A stretch of DNA of 64,000 nt from Pictodentalium vernedei (GCA_031216915.1 CM062289.1:395090674-395154673); one strand, 5' to 3'; shown: positions 20,563-31,842, counted from the stretch's first letter. Notes: generated by a model not told the origin, from the letters alone. A program made the numbers and translations.

Positions 20563-22900
20563 AGCAAAGAGCTTAAGAGGCGCTTAAGTTATTTCTGTCC
20601 ATCCGACCATCCATCTGCCTGTCGTGAACTTCACATTATCAACTTCTTATAAACCACTGGGCCAAATTTGATATGCATGTTCCTTATCATATCAAATATG
20701 TTTAAATAAAGTTGCCCCACCCACAGAGGGCACCATAAGGGGCATAATTTTGTTAGCACCCCACAACATCCTTAGAGGGATCAGATTCATGTTTGTTCTA
20801 AACAAGTCTTTGGGTTCATCTTTGGGAACCCTAATTTTAACTTGGTGCAGTATGAGAAAATGTATTCAAAAATGGTCTTCTTTGGGTCTACCAGTTAAGA
20901 TCACTTGATATTTGGTATACTGCATCTTTAGAAGGAGGGGGTCAGCTTGAAGTTTCTTCAGATCAAGCCCCTGGAGTCATATTTGGGTTCCCTGTGGGAG
21001 CCTGTATTTTAACTCTGTAATATGAAGAGTATTCTTTTAAAATTCTTCTTCGGATCCATCAGTCAGAATCTTTTGATGTTTGGAATGTGGCACCCTAAGT
21101 GGGGTTAGATTCAAGTTTGCTCAGATCAAGTTCCTGGGACCATATTTGAGCTCCCTATTGGAACTCTGAACTTTAACTTAGTGCAACATCAGGAATATTC
21201 TTTAACCCTTTACCTAACATGAAAGCAGACGACACTTGCAAAAAAAAATTCTTGAATAACTAATTTTTTTCATTTTTTTGTCTCAAAAACATAGGTTATG
21301 ACCCCTCATTGGAACGAGCTTGACGAGCTCGTTCCAACGAGGGGTCATAACCTATGTTTTTGAGACAAAAAATGAAAATATTTTGAAAATTAATTGGCGA
21401 TTTTGGCCGTTACGTTGGGTAAAGGGTTAAAAATCTTCTTCTTGATATACAGTATCCTCAGGAGGTTCAAATTAAATTTCTATCAAGTCGTCATATCTGG
21501 GTTCTTTTTGAGATCCAAAATTTTAACTCTGTGCAATATAAGGAATATTCTTTAAAAACATTCTTCTTCAGGCCTACCAGTTGGAATATTTTGATATTTG
21601 GTTTGCTGTAATCTTAATCGGGTCAGATTCCTGTTTGTTCAAATCAAGTCCCTGAATTCATATTTGTGTTCCTTAAGGCAACATTTTACCTTAGTGCAAT
21701 ATGGGGAAATTCCTGTAAAAATCTCCTCCTTCTGATCCACCATTCTGAATCTTTGGATATTTGATATGCAGTAACCTTATGAGGTTCAGATTTCAGTTTG
21801 TTCAAATAAAGTCCCTTGGGTCATATTTGGGTTCTCTATGGGAGCCATGTTTGGGCTCTGTATTGTTAATTAGATTCATGCTTGTTTAAATCAAGTGCCT
21901 GGGTTCATGTTTGAGCTGTCTCATGTTAATTGTACCCCCACTTTTTTTTGCGCCTGTCCGTGCATCCGTTATTCCATCTGTGCAAATGTCTGTCCGTCCG
22001 TACTCCGATGTCTGTCATAACTTCAACATTACTGCTCAGATTTTGATGAAATTTGATACAGATGTTCATTATAATGAGATCTTTAAGCAGCATCAGCTGT
22101 GTTGCTGTTGGAATATTTTTTCTGTGAGTTATGGTCCTTTGAATATACCAAAAATAGGCTATTTTTTGTCTGTTCGCCTCGTATCTTAGGTTTCGGTTAT
22201 TGGATCTCAATGAAATTTGGACTGAAGATTGTTTATGGGAAAGGCTTTCAAATGAACCTCTAATAATATTTCTTACTTTTCACTCTTTAGACTTATCTCC
22301 CTTTTGAACTTTGAAAATTTGCTGTTTGCCTCGTAAAATAGCCAATTTTTTGCCTGTTTGCCTCATATTTCAGGTTTGTGTTATCAGATTTCAATAAAAT
22401 TTGGAATCAAGATTGTTTAGAGGAAAGTTTTGCAAATGAGTCATGTCCCTGCTGTAAAACAAAGAAAATACATGCAAATCACCTCCCCACATGTGGCATT
22501 ATGTCTTTGTTCCATAAGGTTTGGGTTATCAGACTTGAATGAAATTTGGAATGAAGATTATTTGTGGGAAAGTCTTTCAAGTGAGTTATGTCCCAGCAAT
22601 AAAACAAAGAAAATACATGCAAATCACCACCCCACATGTGGCATTATGTCTTTGTTCTACATCTCTGATGTGGATGGTCTGATTGTCACTAGACTTCAGT
22701 AACAGGTGTTTCTGGCCTTCACAATTACCTCACTGTAAAACAAAGACAATAATTTTGTGTTTAACTGATAAAATAGCCAATTTTTTGTCTGTTTGCCTCA
22801 TATCTCTGGTTTAGGCTTAGCAGCTCTCATTGAAATTTGGAATGAAGATTGTTTATGGGAATAGCATTCACAGTATTATGGTTTATTTCGTCTTTTTTCA
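20563..22900 (+). repeat. AGCTCACCTGAGC-type element with internal degenerate repeats
   Basis: It begins TTAGCTCACCTGAGCAAAGA followed by CTGTCCATCCGACCATCC, the start of a repeat type common in molluscs and other marine invertebrates. From 20740 to 21920 about seven degenerate units of roughly 165 bp recur (TCATATTTGGGTTCCCT, TTTTAACTTAGTGCAATATG, GATCCACCAGTC). From 22145 to 22870 a second set recurs (AATAGCCAATTTTTTGTCTG, TGAAATTTGGAATGAAGATT). A MITE B at 21202-21430 interrupts it. No coding frame. Confidence 0.6.
21202..21430. mobile_element. TTAA MITE, family B
   Basis: TTAACCCTTTACCTAACATG to GTTGGGTAAAGGGTTAA, 229 bp. The subterminal CAGACGACACTTGC lies on one side and GGCGATTTTGGCCGTTACG on the other. 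The central hairpin is CATAGGTTATGACCCCTCAT with GAGCTTGACGAGCTC at its tip. It interrupts a 165 bp repeat unit that continues on both sides. Confidence 0.93.
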
Positions 22901-23044
22901 TTGTTTGGCAGTATGCACCGTGGCAGTACGCCCCGGGGCATAGCCCCCCTCTTTAACATAGATGCTGAATATAACCTAAATCCTCCTTTAAACACCTTTT
23001 CTCATTCGAATGATTAAGGCCCAGCGGGGCCTCTTCTAATGTTT

Positions 23045-23160
23045 TGCCTTCACTCCAAAACATTACTTATGAATCCCTTCTTTGGAGCAAGCTCATTGAG
23101 CTTGTTCCAGTGAGGGGCCAAAAGCTTTGTTCTGGGGGCTAAAAAGGGAAAAAAAATTAG
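23045..23160. mobile_element. Decayed MITE hairpin core
   Basis: ACATTACTTATGAATCCC, GAGCAAGCTCATTGAGCTTGTTCC (read as two arms) and GAGGGGCCAAAAGCTTTG form a weakened version of the family B/D core. No termini found. Confidence 0.5.
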
Positions 23161-23640
23161 TTTTTCATGAGGTTTTTGTATGCGATTTCTTCTAGTGTGA
23201 TCAGATAAAGACTTAATCAGCTCTCATCACCAGATTCAATTGAAAGATATAACGGTAAAAATATAAATGATTGTTTTGTTGATGATTTCTAGATAGACAT
23301 TATTAAATATATATTAAAAAAAATAAGTGTTTATTGTAATTTCTCCCACTCACTGATTAGTTAGTTTATTTTTGTTTTGTTATTTACATTAAATTTTTAC
23401 GTATTTATGTATTTTTTTGGTCCACATTTGGGTTCTAAATTTGTGATTGTCTGCTTGCCAGGGCTTAATATTCATGGGAGAATCAGAATCGATTTGTGAA
23501 AATGATCTCGTCATGAAAACAATGAGAATCAACTTTGATTTGCGTAAAATGTTAATTTGATTCTTGTCGTTGATTCTAAAAGTGGCTTTAAAAAGCCAAG
23601 AGAATTCTCTGTCTTTGCCCCCTCAAATAAGGTAACAAAA
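23161..23640. other. AT-rich, no feature recognised
   Basis: Very AT-rich sequence. GAATCAGAATCGATTT and later GAATCAACTTTGATTTG suggest a decayed inverted repeat, but termini are not clear. Confidence 0.4.
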
Positions 23641-23660
23641 CTTCATTTAGCAGTGGTGAT

Positions 23661-23705
23661 TCGTGAAGTCTTGGCTGCCTATATTAGGCAGCCAAGACTT
23701 CACTA
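23661..23705. repeat. Hairpin
   Basis: GTGAAGTCTTGGCTGCCT and AGGCAGCCAAGACTTCAC form an 18 bp perfect stem with an ATATT loop. Probably the centre of a MITE whose ends I cannot define. Confidence 0.75.
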
Positions 23706-23884
23706 GACAGCACTGCCATGATGCTTTAATTTCCATCGGCAAGACCACCAAAAGCCTGTGTGTTAGAGCATGAGAAACTCGATAAAATTTAAACAGGGTC
23801 CTTAAAGGTTAAACCTTGAAAAAAATATGACATTTGCCTTTTGCTATATTAAATGTACATGTTGCACTCACAGGAGTATAACAG

Positions 23885-24092
23885 CAGGGGCGTCATGCTA
23901 GGGAGGAGGGGGGGGGGGGCGGATCGCTAACACCATCTAAGCGGAGCACCTCCATTGGTTGGCGTGCCCAAATATTTTGACAAAATATGCCTCCCAGATT
24001 GTCAGGCTCTTTCCAGGCCTTCATCAAAAATATTTGCCCCCTCCCCTCCCCCCCCCCCCCCCCCCCCATGCACCGTTGGTATGTCGCCACTG
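23885..24092. mobile_element. Short hAT MITE with G/C tracts
   Basis: Ends CAGGGGCGTCATGC and (reverse) CAGTGGCGACATAC. Flanks TATAACAG (23877-23884) and TATAATAG (24093-24100) agree at 7 of 8, as expected of hAT. Internal poly-G near the left end and poly-C near the right end repeat the style of the 35849 family. Confidence 0.75.
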
Positions 24093-24193
24093 TATAATAG
24101 TACACTCAAATCAAATTCAAAATAACTGAAAATCGATTCTTGCAACAGGAGCTTGCAAGAATCAAAACTGATCCTCATGAATCAAGACAAATT

Positions 24194-24439
24194 TTAACTC
24201 TTAGAAGCCGGTTGTCGAGTTTTCTTGCCTGTGATGTAATACGGCAGGTAATCTGTCAGTGACGCTTCTGCTATCTTTGGGTTGGGGAGAATTAAACACT
24301 GAGCAGGTGCTTCTAGTCAAGTGTCATCTGCCTGGATAGGCAGACGACACTTGACTAGAAGCACCTGCTTTACTGTAAGTTTTTTGCGGTATGACATGTT
24401 TAATAAATTCATTCTGATTCCCTGGCTCTTAAGAGTTAA
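24194..24439. mobile_element. TTAA MITE, family H
   Basis: Ends TTAACTCTTAGAAGCCGG and (reverse) TTAACTCTTAAGAGCCAG on TTAA. 246 bp. The central hairpin, about 24307-24366, is GTGCTTCTAGTCAAGTGTC, ATCTGCC and complement. The body is unlike families A-E. Confidence 0.83.
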
Positions 24440-24577
24440 GGCCTGCTTCCTTAGATTGTGACCCCAATTTAATTCAGTATTGATCCAAATTACTATGGTT
24501 GTAAAAGACATATGGTTGTTTTGTTATAACCTAAGTTTTTTTCAGAAATGGGCTCTATATTGAGTCATCTCCTCGCT

Positions 24578-25030
24578 GGAACCCAGGAAGAGAAGCAGTG
24601 CTTGTTTACCATGGTAAACAAGCTATGTTTTACTGGTAAACTAGGACTCAGTTAGCAATGCTTGGGGTAGAAGTCCTTTAAAATGGGCAACATAAGTATA
24701 AACGATTGGCTGGACTTTATATCCATGTTGCGGATATGATTAGGCATTGCGCAGAAATATGTGACCTTAACCCTTTACCCAACGTAACGGCCAAAACTGG
24801 CAAGCGCTATTCTCAAAAATTGCCAATTAATTTTCATTTTGTTTTTATTTTTTGTCTCAAAAACATAGGTTATGACCCCACATTGGAACGACCTTGTTCC
24901 AATGAGGGGTCATAACCTATGTTTTTGAGACAAAAATTGAAAAAAAAATAGTTCTTCAAGAATTTTTTTTCTAAGTGTTGTCTACTTTTCATGTTAGGTA
25001 AAGGGTTAAATACCAATAAACAGATCATCA
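24578..25030 (+). mobile_element. SINE2 with MITE B in its tail
   Basis: Head GAAGAGAAGCAGTGCTTG, ACCATGGTAAACAAGC and TTTTACTGGTAAACTAGGAC, middle AATGCTTGGGGTAGAAGTCC, tail GCGCAGAAATATGTGACC. MITE B enters at the tail TTAA, and ATACCAATAAA resumes after it. SINE2 has no obvious tRNA head, and its origin is unclear. Confidence 0.72.
24767..25009. mobile_element. TTAA MITE, family B
   Basis: TTAACCCTTTACCCAACG to TTAGGTAAAGGGTTAA, 243 bp. Subterminal GTAACGGCCAAAACTGGC and the hairpin CATAGGTTATGACCCC with GAACGACCTTGTTCC at the tip. Inserted in the TTAA of a SINE2 tail. Confidence 0.92.
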
Positions 25031-25197
25031 ATATTGTGGAATGTCAACGTGTCATATCCATCCCATTTTGTTCTTGTGTGATTTGCTGCAAGGTTTATGA
25101 ACCAATTCTGATGAAACTTTTCAAAACGTGGTCATTTGCAAGCAATGATTTGCAAGCATACATGTGCATACTCCAGCATTTTCAATTTGTGACATTT

Positions 25198-26578
25198 TTA
25201 GCTCAACTTTGACGAAGTCAAATTTGAGCTATTGTCATGGCCCGTCGTCCGTCTGTCCGTCCGTCCGTCTGTCCGTACGTCAACAATTGGCTATGGCTCA
25301 GGCTAGAGGTCGTATTTATGAACCGATCTTTACGAAACTTCTTGTGTACCTTTGTTATGACCCTGGGACGGGAACGAGTGTTTTTAGGTGTGGTCCGAAG
25401 TTCAAGATGGCTGCCAGCGGCCATTTTGTACCGATGATGCAAAAATCAGTTTTTTGTACAGAACTTCTGTATGAAAGTTCTGATTTGAATAAAGTTTTGT
25501 ATAAATGTTTAGTACCATGGGATACACCACATATAATACGGGTTTTTTTCTCGTGCATAAATTATGCAAATTAGACTGACTTTGATTTATTTAGTGTTAC
25601 TTTCAGAGCTGTAAGTGCCAAGCTGCTATGGCTCGGGCTAGAAGCCGTATTTATGAACCAATCTTTACGAAACTTCTTGGGTACCTTTGTTATGACCCTG
25701 GGACGGGAACGAGTGTTTTTGGGTGTGGTCCGAAATTCAAGATGGCTGCCAGTGGCCACTTTGTACCGATGATGCAAAAATCAGTTTTTTGTACAGAACT
25801 TCTGTATGAAAGTTCTGATTTGAATAAAGTTTTGTATAAATGTATAGTACAATGGGATACATCACATATAATACGGGTTTTTTTCTCGTGCGTAAATTAT
25901 GCAAATTAGACTAACTTTGATTTATTTAGTGTTACTTTCAGAGCTGTAAGTGCCAAGCTGCTATGGCTCGGGCTAGAGGCCGTATTTATGAACCAATCTT
26001 TATGAAACTTCTTGGGTACCTTTGGTATGACCGTGGGGCGAGAATGAGTGTTTTTGGGTGCAGTCCCAAATTCCAGATGGCTGCCAGCAGCCATTTTGTA
26101 CCGACGATGCCGAAATCTGTTTTTTGTACAGAACTTCCATATGAAAGCTCTGATTTGAATAATTTTTTGTATGAATGTTTAGTACCATGGGATACATTAC
26201 ATATATTACAGGTTTTTTTCTTGTGCGTAAATTATGCAAATTAGGCTAACTTTGATTTATTTAGTGTTACTTTCAGCACTGTGAGTGCAAATCCCAATAC
26301 GGCTCGGGCTAGAGGCCGTATTTATGAACCGATCTTCACGAAACTTCTTGGGTACCTTTGTTATCACTGTGGGACGAGAAGGAGTGTTTTTGGGTCCAGT
26401 CTGAAATTCAAGATGGCCGCTAGCAGCCATTTTGTTCAAAATTAAGTGCAATCAGATTTTTGCGCAGAACTTCCAAATGAAAGATCTGATTTGAATAAAT
26501 TTTTGTATGAATGTTTAGTACCATGGGATACCTTACATATAATACAGAGTTTTTCTCGTGAATAAATTATGCAAAATA
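25198..26578 (+). repeat. Element with four 335 bp tandem units
   Basis: It opens TTTAGCTCAACTTTGACGAA with the inverted CAAATTTGAGCTA, then GTCCGTCTGTCCGTCCGTCC. Four units of about 335 bp start near 25291, 25625, 25961 and 26297 (GGCTCGGGCTAGAGGCCG, TATTTATGAACCAATC, CAAGATGGCTGCCAGC, AAATTATGCAAATTAG). Each unit contains a roughly 93-codon open stretch, but the frames share the repeat and show no known domain. I read them as non-coding. Confidence 0.85.
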
Positions 26579-26860
26579 GGGGTCTGGGTGGGACTTAGAA
26601 AATTTTGGACCAAAATCCGGAAATTAGTTTTTTGGTTTTTTAAGCGTTTTGGTCAATTTTAAGACAAAAAAAAAAAAAAAATTATTTACACTGAAAATTT
26701 GGGGTCCGGGTGGGACTTAGAAAATTTTGGACCAAAATCCGGAAATTAGTTTTTTGTGTTTTGATGCATTTTGGTCAATTTTAAGAAGAAGAAGAAAAAA
26801 TTTTAGTCTGAAAATATTTTGTTTGGGACTGAAAATTTCCACACAAAAATAATAATCTAC
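26579..26860. repeat. Two-copy 120 bp tandem repeat
   Basis: GGGTCTGGGTGGGACTTAG, AAAATTTTGGACCAAAATCC and GGAAATTAGTTTTTTG recur at 26579 and 26699, with A-rich spacers. Confidence 0.85.
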
Positions 26861-27090
26861 AATGATTGGTCTTAATCTGTAGTCCATTACAGTCACCTTG
26901 TAATTCTTTTATTATTGTTGACTGGGCCAAAACAAATACTAATTCCTGTCATATTCATTATTCAGTTGTCTTGGTCACAGCAAGTACTAATTCCTGTCAT
27001 ATCCAAGTTGAGCTACAGAGTCATTGACTCTTTCATTAAGAGAATTATATCCACTTACTTAAACTTATTTTTTTCTTTTATTGATATACA
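26861..27090. other. Short duplicated phrase
   Basis: ACTAATTCCTGTCATAT occurs twice (about 26938 and 26985). Otherwise nothing recognised. Confidence 0.5.
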
Positions 27091-27332
27091 TGTGGGGGCA
27101 CGATAACGAAGTGTACTAAGGCATACTGCACGTCGATGGTGCACATGTCTTCAACCGCTGTAACTTTGCTTCAGCGGAGCTTGAACAGAGTTAGAATGTT
27201 GAGGAGCTGACAGTTGCTCGTCGTTGCTCGGTGGTTCTCTCTGGATACTCTGGCTTCCTCCACCCGTAAAACTGTCACGGTCACGATTAGCCATTGTGCA
27301 TAAGTATGTGACCTTAAAACCCCAATAAATAA

Positions 27333-27371
<39 letters not shown>

Positions 27372-27373
27372 AT
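27091..27373 (+). mobile_element. SINE1, 5'-truncated
   Basis: Matches the 31766 copy from GTGGGGGCACGATAACG through GTACTGCACGTCGATGG-like, CGTCGTTGCTCGGTGGTTC, ACTGTCACGGTCACGATTAG and the tail ATAAGTATGTGACC, then (AATA)n. The tRNA-like head is absent. Confidence 0.85.
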
Positions 27374-27423
27374 ATACATGTATTCAACCTTCGAATCAGG
27401 TTGCGACTAGCAGCTCTATAAGT

Positions 27424-27830
27424 GGTAATGCCGGTCTGTCTGTCGGTTGGTCGGTCTGGCTGTGACCAACAAGTTTCAAAACTCAATAACTTTTGAAATA
27501 CTAGATGGAATGACTTTATATTTGGCATGTAAGTGTATCTTATTGATGTCTAGCCACTGTTCAAAGCATGCGTTGTTCCAAATATTTTTCTTGGAGTTAT
27601 GGCCCTTGATGAACTTAGAATGTCGGTCGGTCTGTCTGTGACCAACGAGTTTCAAAACTCTGTGACCAACGAGTTTCTAACTTTTGAAATACTTGATGGA
27701 ATGACTTTATATTTGGCATGTAAGTGTATCTTATTGATGTCTAGCCACTGTTCAATGCATGTGTTGTTCCAAATATTTTTCTTGGAGTTATGGCCCTTGA
27801 CGAACTTAGAATTTTGTGAAATTACCCCAC
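27424..27830. repeat. Two-copy repeat of about 190 bp
   Basis: CTGTGACCAACAAGTTTC, GGAATGACTTTATATTTGGC, TTCTTGGAGTTATGGCCC occur twice (from 27424 and 27615). CGGTCGGTCTGTC phrases link it to the marine-invertebrate repeat style seen at 20563 and 25198. Confidence 0.85.
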
Positions 27831-27866
27831 CCGTCGCAGCTACAGTACATGGAGAGTGTATTATCA

Positions 27867-28077
27867 CTAAATCACTCGCAGAGTGGAGATTCCACCCATG
27901 CAATAATTGCAAATTTGTTGCAAAGCATAACCAGCACAAGCAAAGTTTCAGCCAATGGACCTCCAGGTTAAACCCGGAGGTCCATTGGTTGAAACATTGC
28001 TTGTGTTTTTTGTCGATATCTACACAATTTGAAAGTTATAGCTTGGGAGATAATTCCACTCCGCAGGTGATTTAGTT
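27867..28077. mobile_element. Palindromic MITE
   Basis: Ends ACTAAATCACTCGCAGAGTG and (reverse) ACTAAATCACCTGCGGAGTG form an inverted repeat of about 25 bp. Central hairpin about 27935-28005: ACAAGCAAAGTTTCAGCC, AATGGACCTCC and complement. Target duplication not resolved. Confidence 0.72.
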
Positions 28078-28391
28078 ACAATCCACTTTCCAAGTACTGT
28101 ATGGCGTCGATGTCGCGATTTTTAATTTAATTACCTCATTTTGAACATCGATTTCATAGTGATTTCCATATGAAATTCTTGTATGCACAACTTCTAGTTT
28201 GATGAGCTGATTTTGATGAAACTTCTCTGGTATTATTACTAGCCATAGGTCCCGCAGAGCCTTGGATTCAAGAAATGGAATGGCATTGTATTTGACTGAG
28301 GTCCATTCAAGGCCTTGAAATACTGGAAAATGTGTCAGGAGTCCTTGAAAAGCCTTGAATATTTACAAAATAAAAATTCTGAAGAAGCATA
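28078..28391. other. No element defined
   Basis: Contains the degenerate CCTTGAAAAGCCTTGAA phrases also seen near 300-530; nothing else recognised. Confidence 0.4.
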
Positions 28392-28850
28392 TACCGTATT
28401 TACTCTATGTATTGGGACAGCTAAAAATAATTATTTTCACAGGTGTCCCAATTCTTAGAAAATGGGAAAAGAACACAGCCTGGTCTTGATTTGATGCTGA
28501 ATAAAGTTGTGTGTGATTCATTTTCCATCACTATATACAAAAATCGCCGTCCAATTTTTTTTATATTTTCATTTTTTGCTTCCAAAACATAGCTTATGAG
28601 CCCTCATTGGAACGAGCGCATTGCGCACGTTCCAATGAGGGATCATAAGCTATGTTTTGGAAGCAAAAAAAGGAAAATTTTTAGTTACTCAAGAATTTTT
28701 TTATGAGTGTTGTCTGCTACTAGCGACGGGTCAACTGGAAACAAATCTCCTGAATGTCCCAAACTTTACAGCATAAAAAAAATATAGTTTTCGGGAAAAA
28801 TGTGTGCCCCCAAATCATAGAGTGTCCCAATACATAGAGTAAAAACGGTA
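28392..28850. mobile_element. Mariner-type MITE with TTAA-MITE-like core, inverted copy
   Basis: TA, ACCGTATTTACTCTATGTAT, and at the other end ACATAGAGTAAAAACGGTA. It is the reverse complement of 8873-9330 over nearly its whole length, including the internal core with TCATTGGAACGAGCGC and GTTGTCTGCTACTAGC. Confidence 0.83.
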
Positions 28851-29064
28851 ATAATAACTATATGGTTTTATATGCCAGAATTCATGATGGCATAGTCCTA
28901 ACTAGGACCCCTCCCCCCACTCCCTCCCCTCCCCAATCATTATACCCTCCTCCCTCTTCCCTTGTACTGAAGAGGGGGCTTTAGTTTTGCTACTTTAAGG
29001 CCTTGAAAAATGTTGGAATATATCAATTTTGTAAGTCCTTGCCTGTAGGAGCCATGCTTGCAAA
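28851..29064. other. C-rich stretch with GTCCTAACT relic
   Basis: AGTCCTAACTAGGACCCC recalls the 9763/10988 palindromic repeat. It is followed by CCCTCCCC runs. Confidence 0.4.
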
Positions 29065-29066
29065 TA

Positions 29067-29400
29067 CAGTGGAGCCCACTTAATCGGATATCTCTTAACT
29101 AAATAACCCTGTTAATTGAATATAATTTCCCAACCCAAAACCATTTACCATACCTCCAATACAATGACCTGATAAATGAATATAGGTTACAGAGTAAACT
29201 CCTGTTAATTGAATAAAAAATCTTTTAACCTGTCAAGAAACTACTCTGACTCCCCCAGTTTTCCTTTGTTTATAGACCTATTTGGCCTCAGTACATCCAG
29301 TACATGCATTTAATCTACTATATCTTGTTTGAAGAGCTCATGGAGCTCTGTCAAACAAGATATAATAGAATAAATGCTATTTTTATCTCTAGAATACTTG
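29067..29400. mobile_element. Tigger/pogo-like palindromic MITE, one end
   Basis: TA then CAGTGGAGCCCACTTAATCG gives the terminus. The body matches 1-256 (CTGTTAATTGAATA). The hairpin ATATCTTGTTTGAAGAGCTC and complement lies at about 29318-29362. The right end is lost where the family D array starts. Confidence 0.7.
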
Positions 29401-29870
29401 AGCTCATTCCAATGATAGGACATAAGCTAGGTCTTTGATGCAAAACTAAGAACATAATGAAATTTGAAGGGCCGTTTTGTTAATGTCGTTGGTCGGTTTT
29501 GGCCAGTTACTTAACCCTTTTATTCACTGAGAGTGGCAGACGACTGTTGTATAACGACAATTGCACAAAACCTTTCTTGAGTAACTGGGAGTAACTGGGA
29601 AAGTTCATTCTGTGTCTCAAAACACAGCTCATGACCCCTCATTGGAATGAGCCCATTGAGCCCATTCCAATGAGGAAACATAAGCTAGGTCTTTGAGGCA
29701 AAACTAAGAACATAATAAAATTTGACCCTGGTCGGTTTTGGTCAGTAACTTAACCCTTTTATTCACTGAGAGTGGCAGACGAATGTTGTATAAACAATTC
29801 TTAAATAACAGAGAAATTCGTTCCATGTCCTAAAACACAGTCCATGACCTCCCACTGGAACACTCTTGTG
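29401..29870 (-). repeat. TTAA MITE family D units, reverse orientation
   Basis: A partial unit ends at the TTAA of 29511-29514. A whole unit of 243 bp follows from 29511 to the TTAA at 29750-29753, then a third, partial unit. Phrases: TTAACCCTTTTATTCACTGA, GAGTGGCAGACGACTG, GTCTCAAAACACAGCTCATG, GGCAAAACTAAGAACATAA, GGTCGGTTTTGGCCAG. Adjacent units share a single TTAA. Confidence 0.8.
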
Positions 29871-30058
29871 GCTGGCAACCGTTACGTAAACAGTTCTTGA
29901 ATGACTCGGAGAACTCATTCTGTGTCCCAAAACAAAGTTTGTTCAAAACATAATTTCCATACCTTTCAAGACCTATTCTAGACTGGCACAAATTTCCATA
30001 CTTTTGAAGAATTTCAAAATGAAGTGAGAACCCTGTAGCAGACGACACTAGCACAAAA

Positions 30059-30620
30059 TAGAGCTGTAGGTTTTTAAATTTCTTGTTCGGTTTCGGTTTT
30101 GGTTTTTCAGGTGGAGAAAAACCTTGGTTCAGTTCGGTTTTCGGTTTGTTCATGAGGCCAAGTAAAATTCAATAAAACTCATTCTTATATCCAGAGTCAT
30201 AACTGAATGGTAGTGAAATTGAGTGAAACTCAATGAATGCCTGAAATAAGCTGTAATACATGAAGAATCAGGAAGGCCAATATAATAATTACCTAAATAT
30301 ACAGAACTTTTATTGTGCTTGGCCATTTTTCGAGGTCTGACACCTACACGCAACTTGAGGAAAGCTGCAAACATGTCGGAAATTCACGGAATGTGGCCTT
30401 CCCAGAGTAGTGAGAGTACCCAGACACTGCCATTGGCAGTGTCTGGGTACTCTCACTACTCTAGGGTGGCTACATTCTGTGAATTTCTGCAGCAAGAGCT
30501 GGCAAGAGAGTATTTAATAAAAAACTAAAAACCTTAGATTACGGGATGTCGACGGTTTCGGTTTCGGTTTTTAAAAAAAACTAAAAACCTCGGTTCGGTT
30601 TCGGTTAACCTACAGCTCTA
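30059..30620. mobile_element. hAT MITE, perfect 8 bp target duplication
   Basis: Ends TAGAGCTGTAGGTTT and (reverse) TAGAGCTGTAGGTTAACCG. Flanks GCACAAAA (30051-30058 and 30621-30628) are identical. Subterminal TTCGGTTTCGGTTTTGG repeats. Central hairpin about 30400-30462: CAGAGTAGTGAGAGTACCC, AGACACTGCC and complement. Short frames antisense to each other here follow from the palindrome. Confidence 0.9.
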
Positions 30621-30628
30621 GCACAAAA

Positions 30629-30878
30629 TAATTCCTAAATAATAAATTAATAATTCCTAAATATTTTTCTTTTTTCTTGCCTCAAAATGGCGTGAGAACC
30701 TAATAAATAATTTTCATTTTTTGCCCCAAAACGGAGCGAGAACCTGTAGCATATGACACTTGCACAAAATAATTCCTAAATAAAAAATGAATAATTCCGA
30801 AAAAAACTAAATAATTTTCTTCTTTTTTATTTTTGGCTCCAAAAACAGAGCTCGTGACTCCTTACTGAAACACACTCA
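30629..30878. other. Degenerate family D sequence
   Basis: AAAATAATTCCTAAATAA and TTGCACAAAATAATTCC recur, with AAAACAGAGCTCGTGACTCC recalling the D core. Heavily decayed. Confidence 0.45.
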
Positions 30879-31125
30879 TTAACTGGTAGAGTGCTAAATT
30901 ATTTTTGGCCACCAAAATTTGTCCACAAGTCTTTGCCCAGTTATAATTTTTGGGAGAGTGCCAAGAGGCACTCTCCCATAAATTATTACAAGGCATATAT
31001 ATACAGACTAAATAATTTCACTTCGAAGATAATACGAAGTATATCCACTGAATATGAAGCCTTTAAGTTGTACCTACTCTTTAGAGTAAAGCCCAAATAT
31101 GGACTTCCAGCACTCTACCAGTTAA
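30879..31125. mobile_element. TTAA MITE, family E
   Basis: Ends TTAACTGGTAGAGTGCT and AGCACTCTACCAGTTAA are perfect 17 bp inverted repeats on TTAA. 247 bp. Central hairpin ATAATTTTTGGGAGAGTGCC and complement near 30944-30988. It splits a family D unit: GAAACACACTCAT precedes it and GCATGTTTCAATGAG follows. Confidence 0.88.
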
Positions 31126-31765
31126 GCATGTTTCAATGAGAGGGATCATAAGCTCTGTTCTAAATGTAGAAGAAATAAATATAGAACAAGAGACCTCTCA
31201 GCCTAGAAAGTTCTGTTCAGGGTCACAGCTTTTTATGGAGAGCTAAATACATGACAAGAATCCAAGTGTTACTGCTTGTGACCTTAAATTTGTTGCTTCT
31301 GTAAAAGGGTTAAGTAACTGGCCAAAACCGACCATTGACATTAACAAAAAGGCCATTCAAATTTTATTATGTTATTAGTTTTGCCTCAAAGACCTGACTT
31401 ATGTCCCCTCATTGGAATGATCTCAATGAGCTTGTTCTAATGAGGGGTCTCAGGCTGGGATTTGAGACACAGAGTGAATTTTCCCAGTTACTCCAGAAAG
31501 GTTTTTGCAAGCGACGTTTTGCATTCGCAGTGGGTGGAGGGCTTATTATTAACTGGCCAGAACCAGCCAGCAATATTCACAAAATGCCATTCAAATTTTA
31601 CTATGTTCTTAATATTGCCTCAAAGACCTGGCTTATGACCCCTCATTGGAATGATCTCAATGAGCTCGTTCCAATGAGGGATCATGAGCTGTGTTTTGAG
31701 ACACAGAATGAATTTCCCAGTTACTCAAGAAAGGTTTTTATAACTGTCGTCTTCCACTCGCAGTA

Positions 31766-31842
31766 GGGAGCGCGGTGGCTCAGTAGGTAGAGATGCAGGC
31801 TGCAAGCCGAGAGGTCCTCGGTTCGAATCCCACCTGCGGCAA
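31766..31842 (+). tRNA. tRNA-Cys-like SINE head (not a functional tRNA gene)
   Basis: It can be folded as a tRNA with D-arm GCTCAGTAGGTAGAG, anticodon loop CTGCAAG and T-arm CTCGGTTCGAATCCCACC, but the acceptor stem does not close. It serves as the internal promoter of SINE1. Confidence 0.6.
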
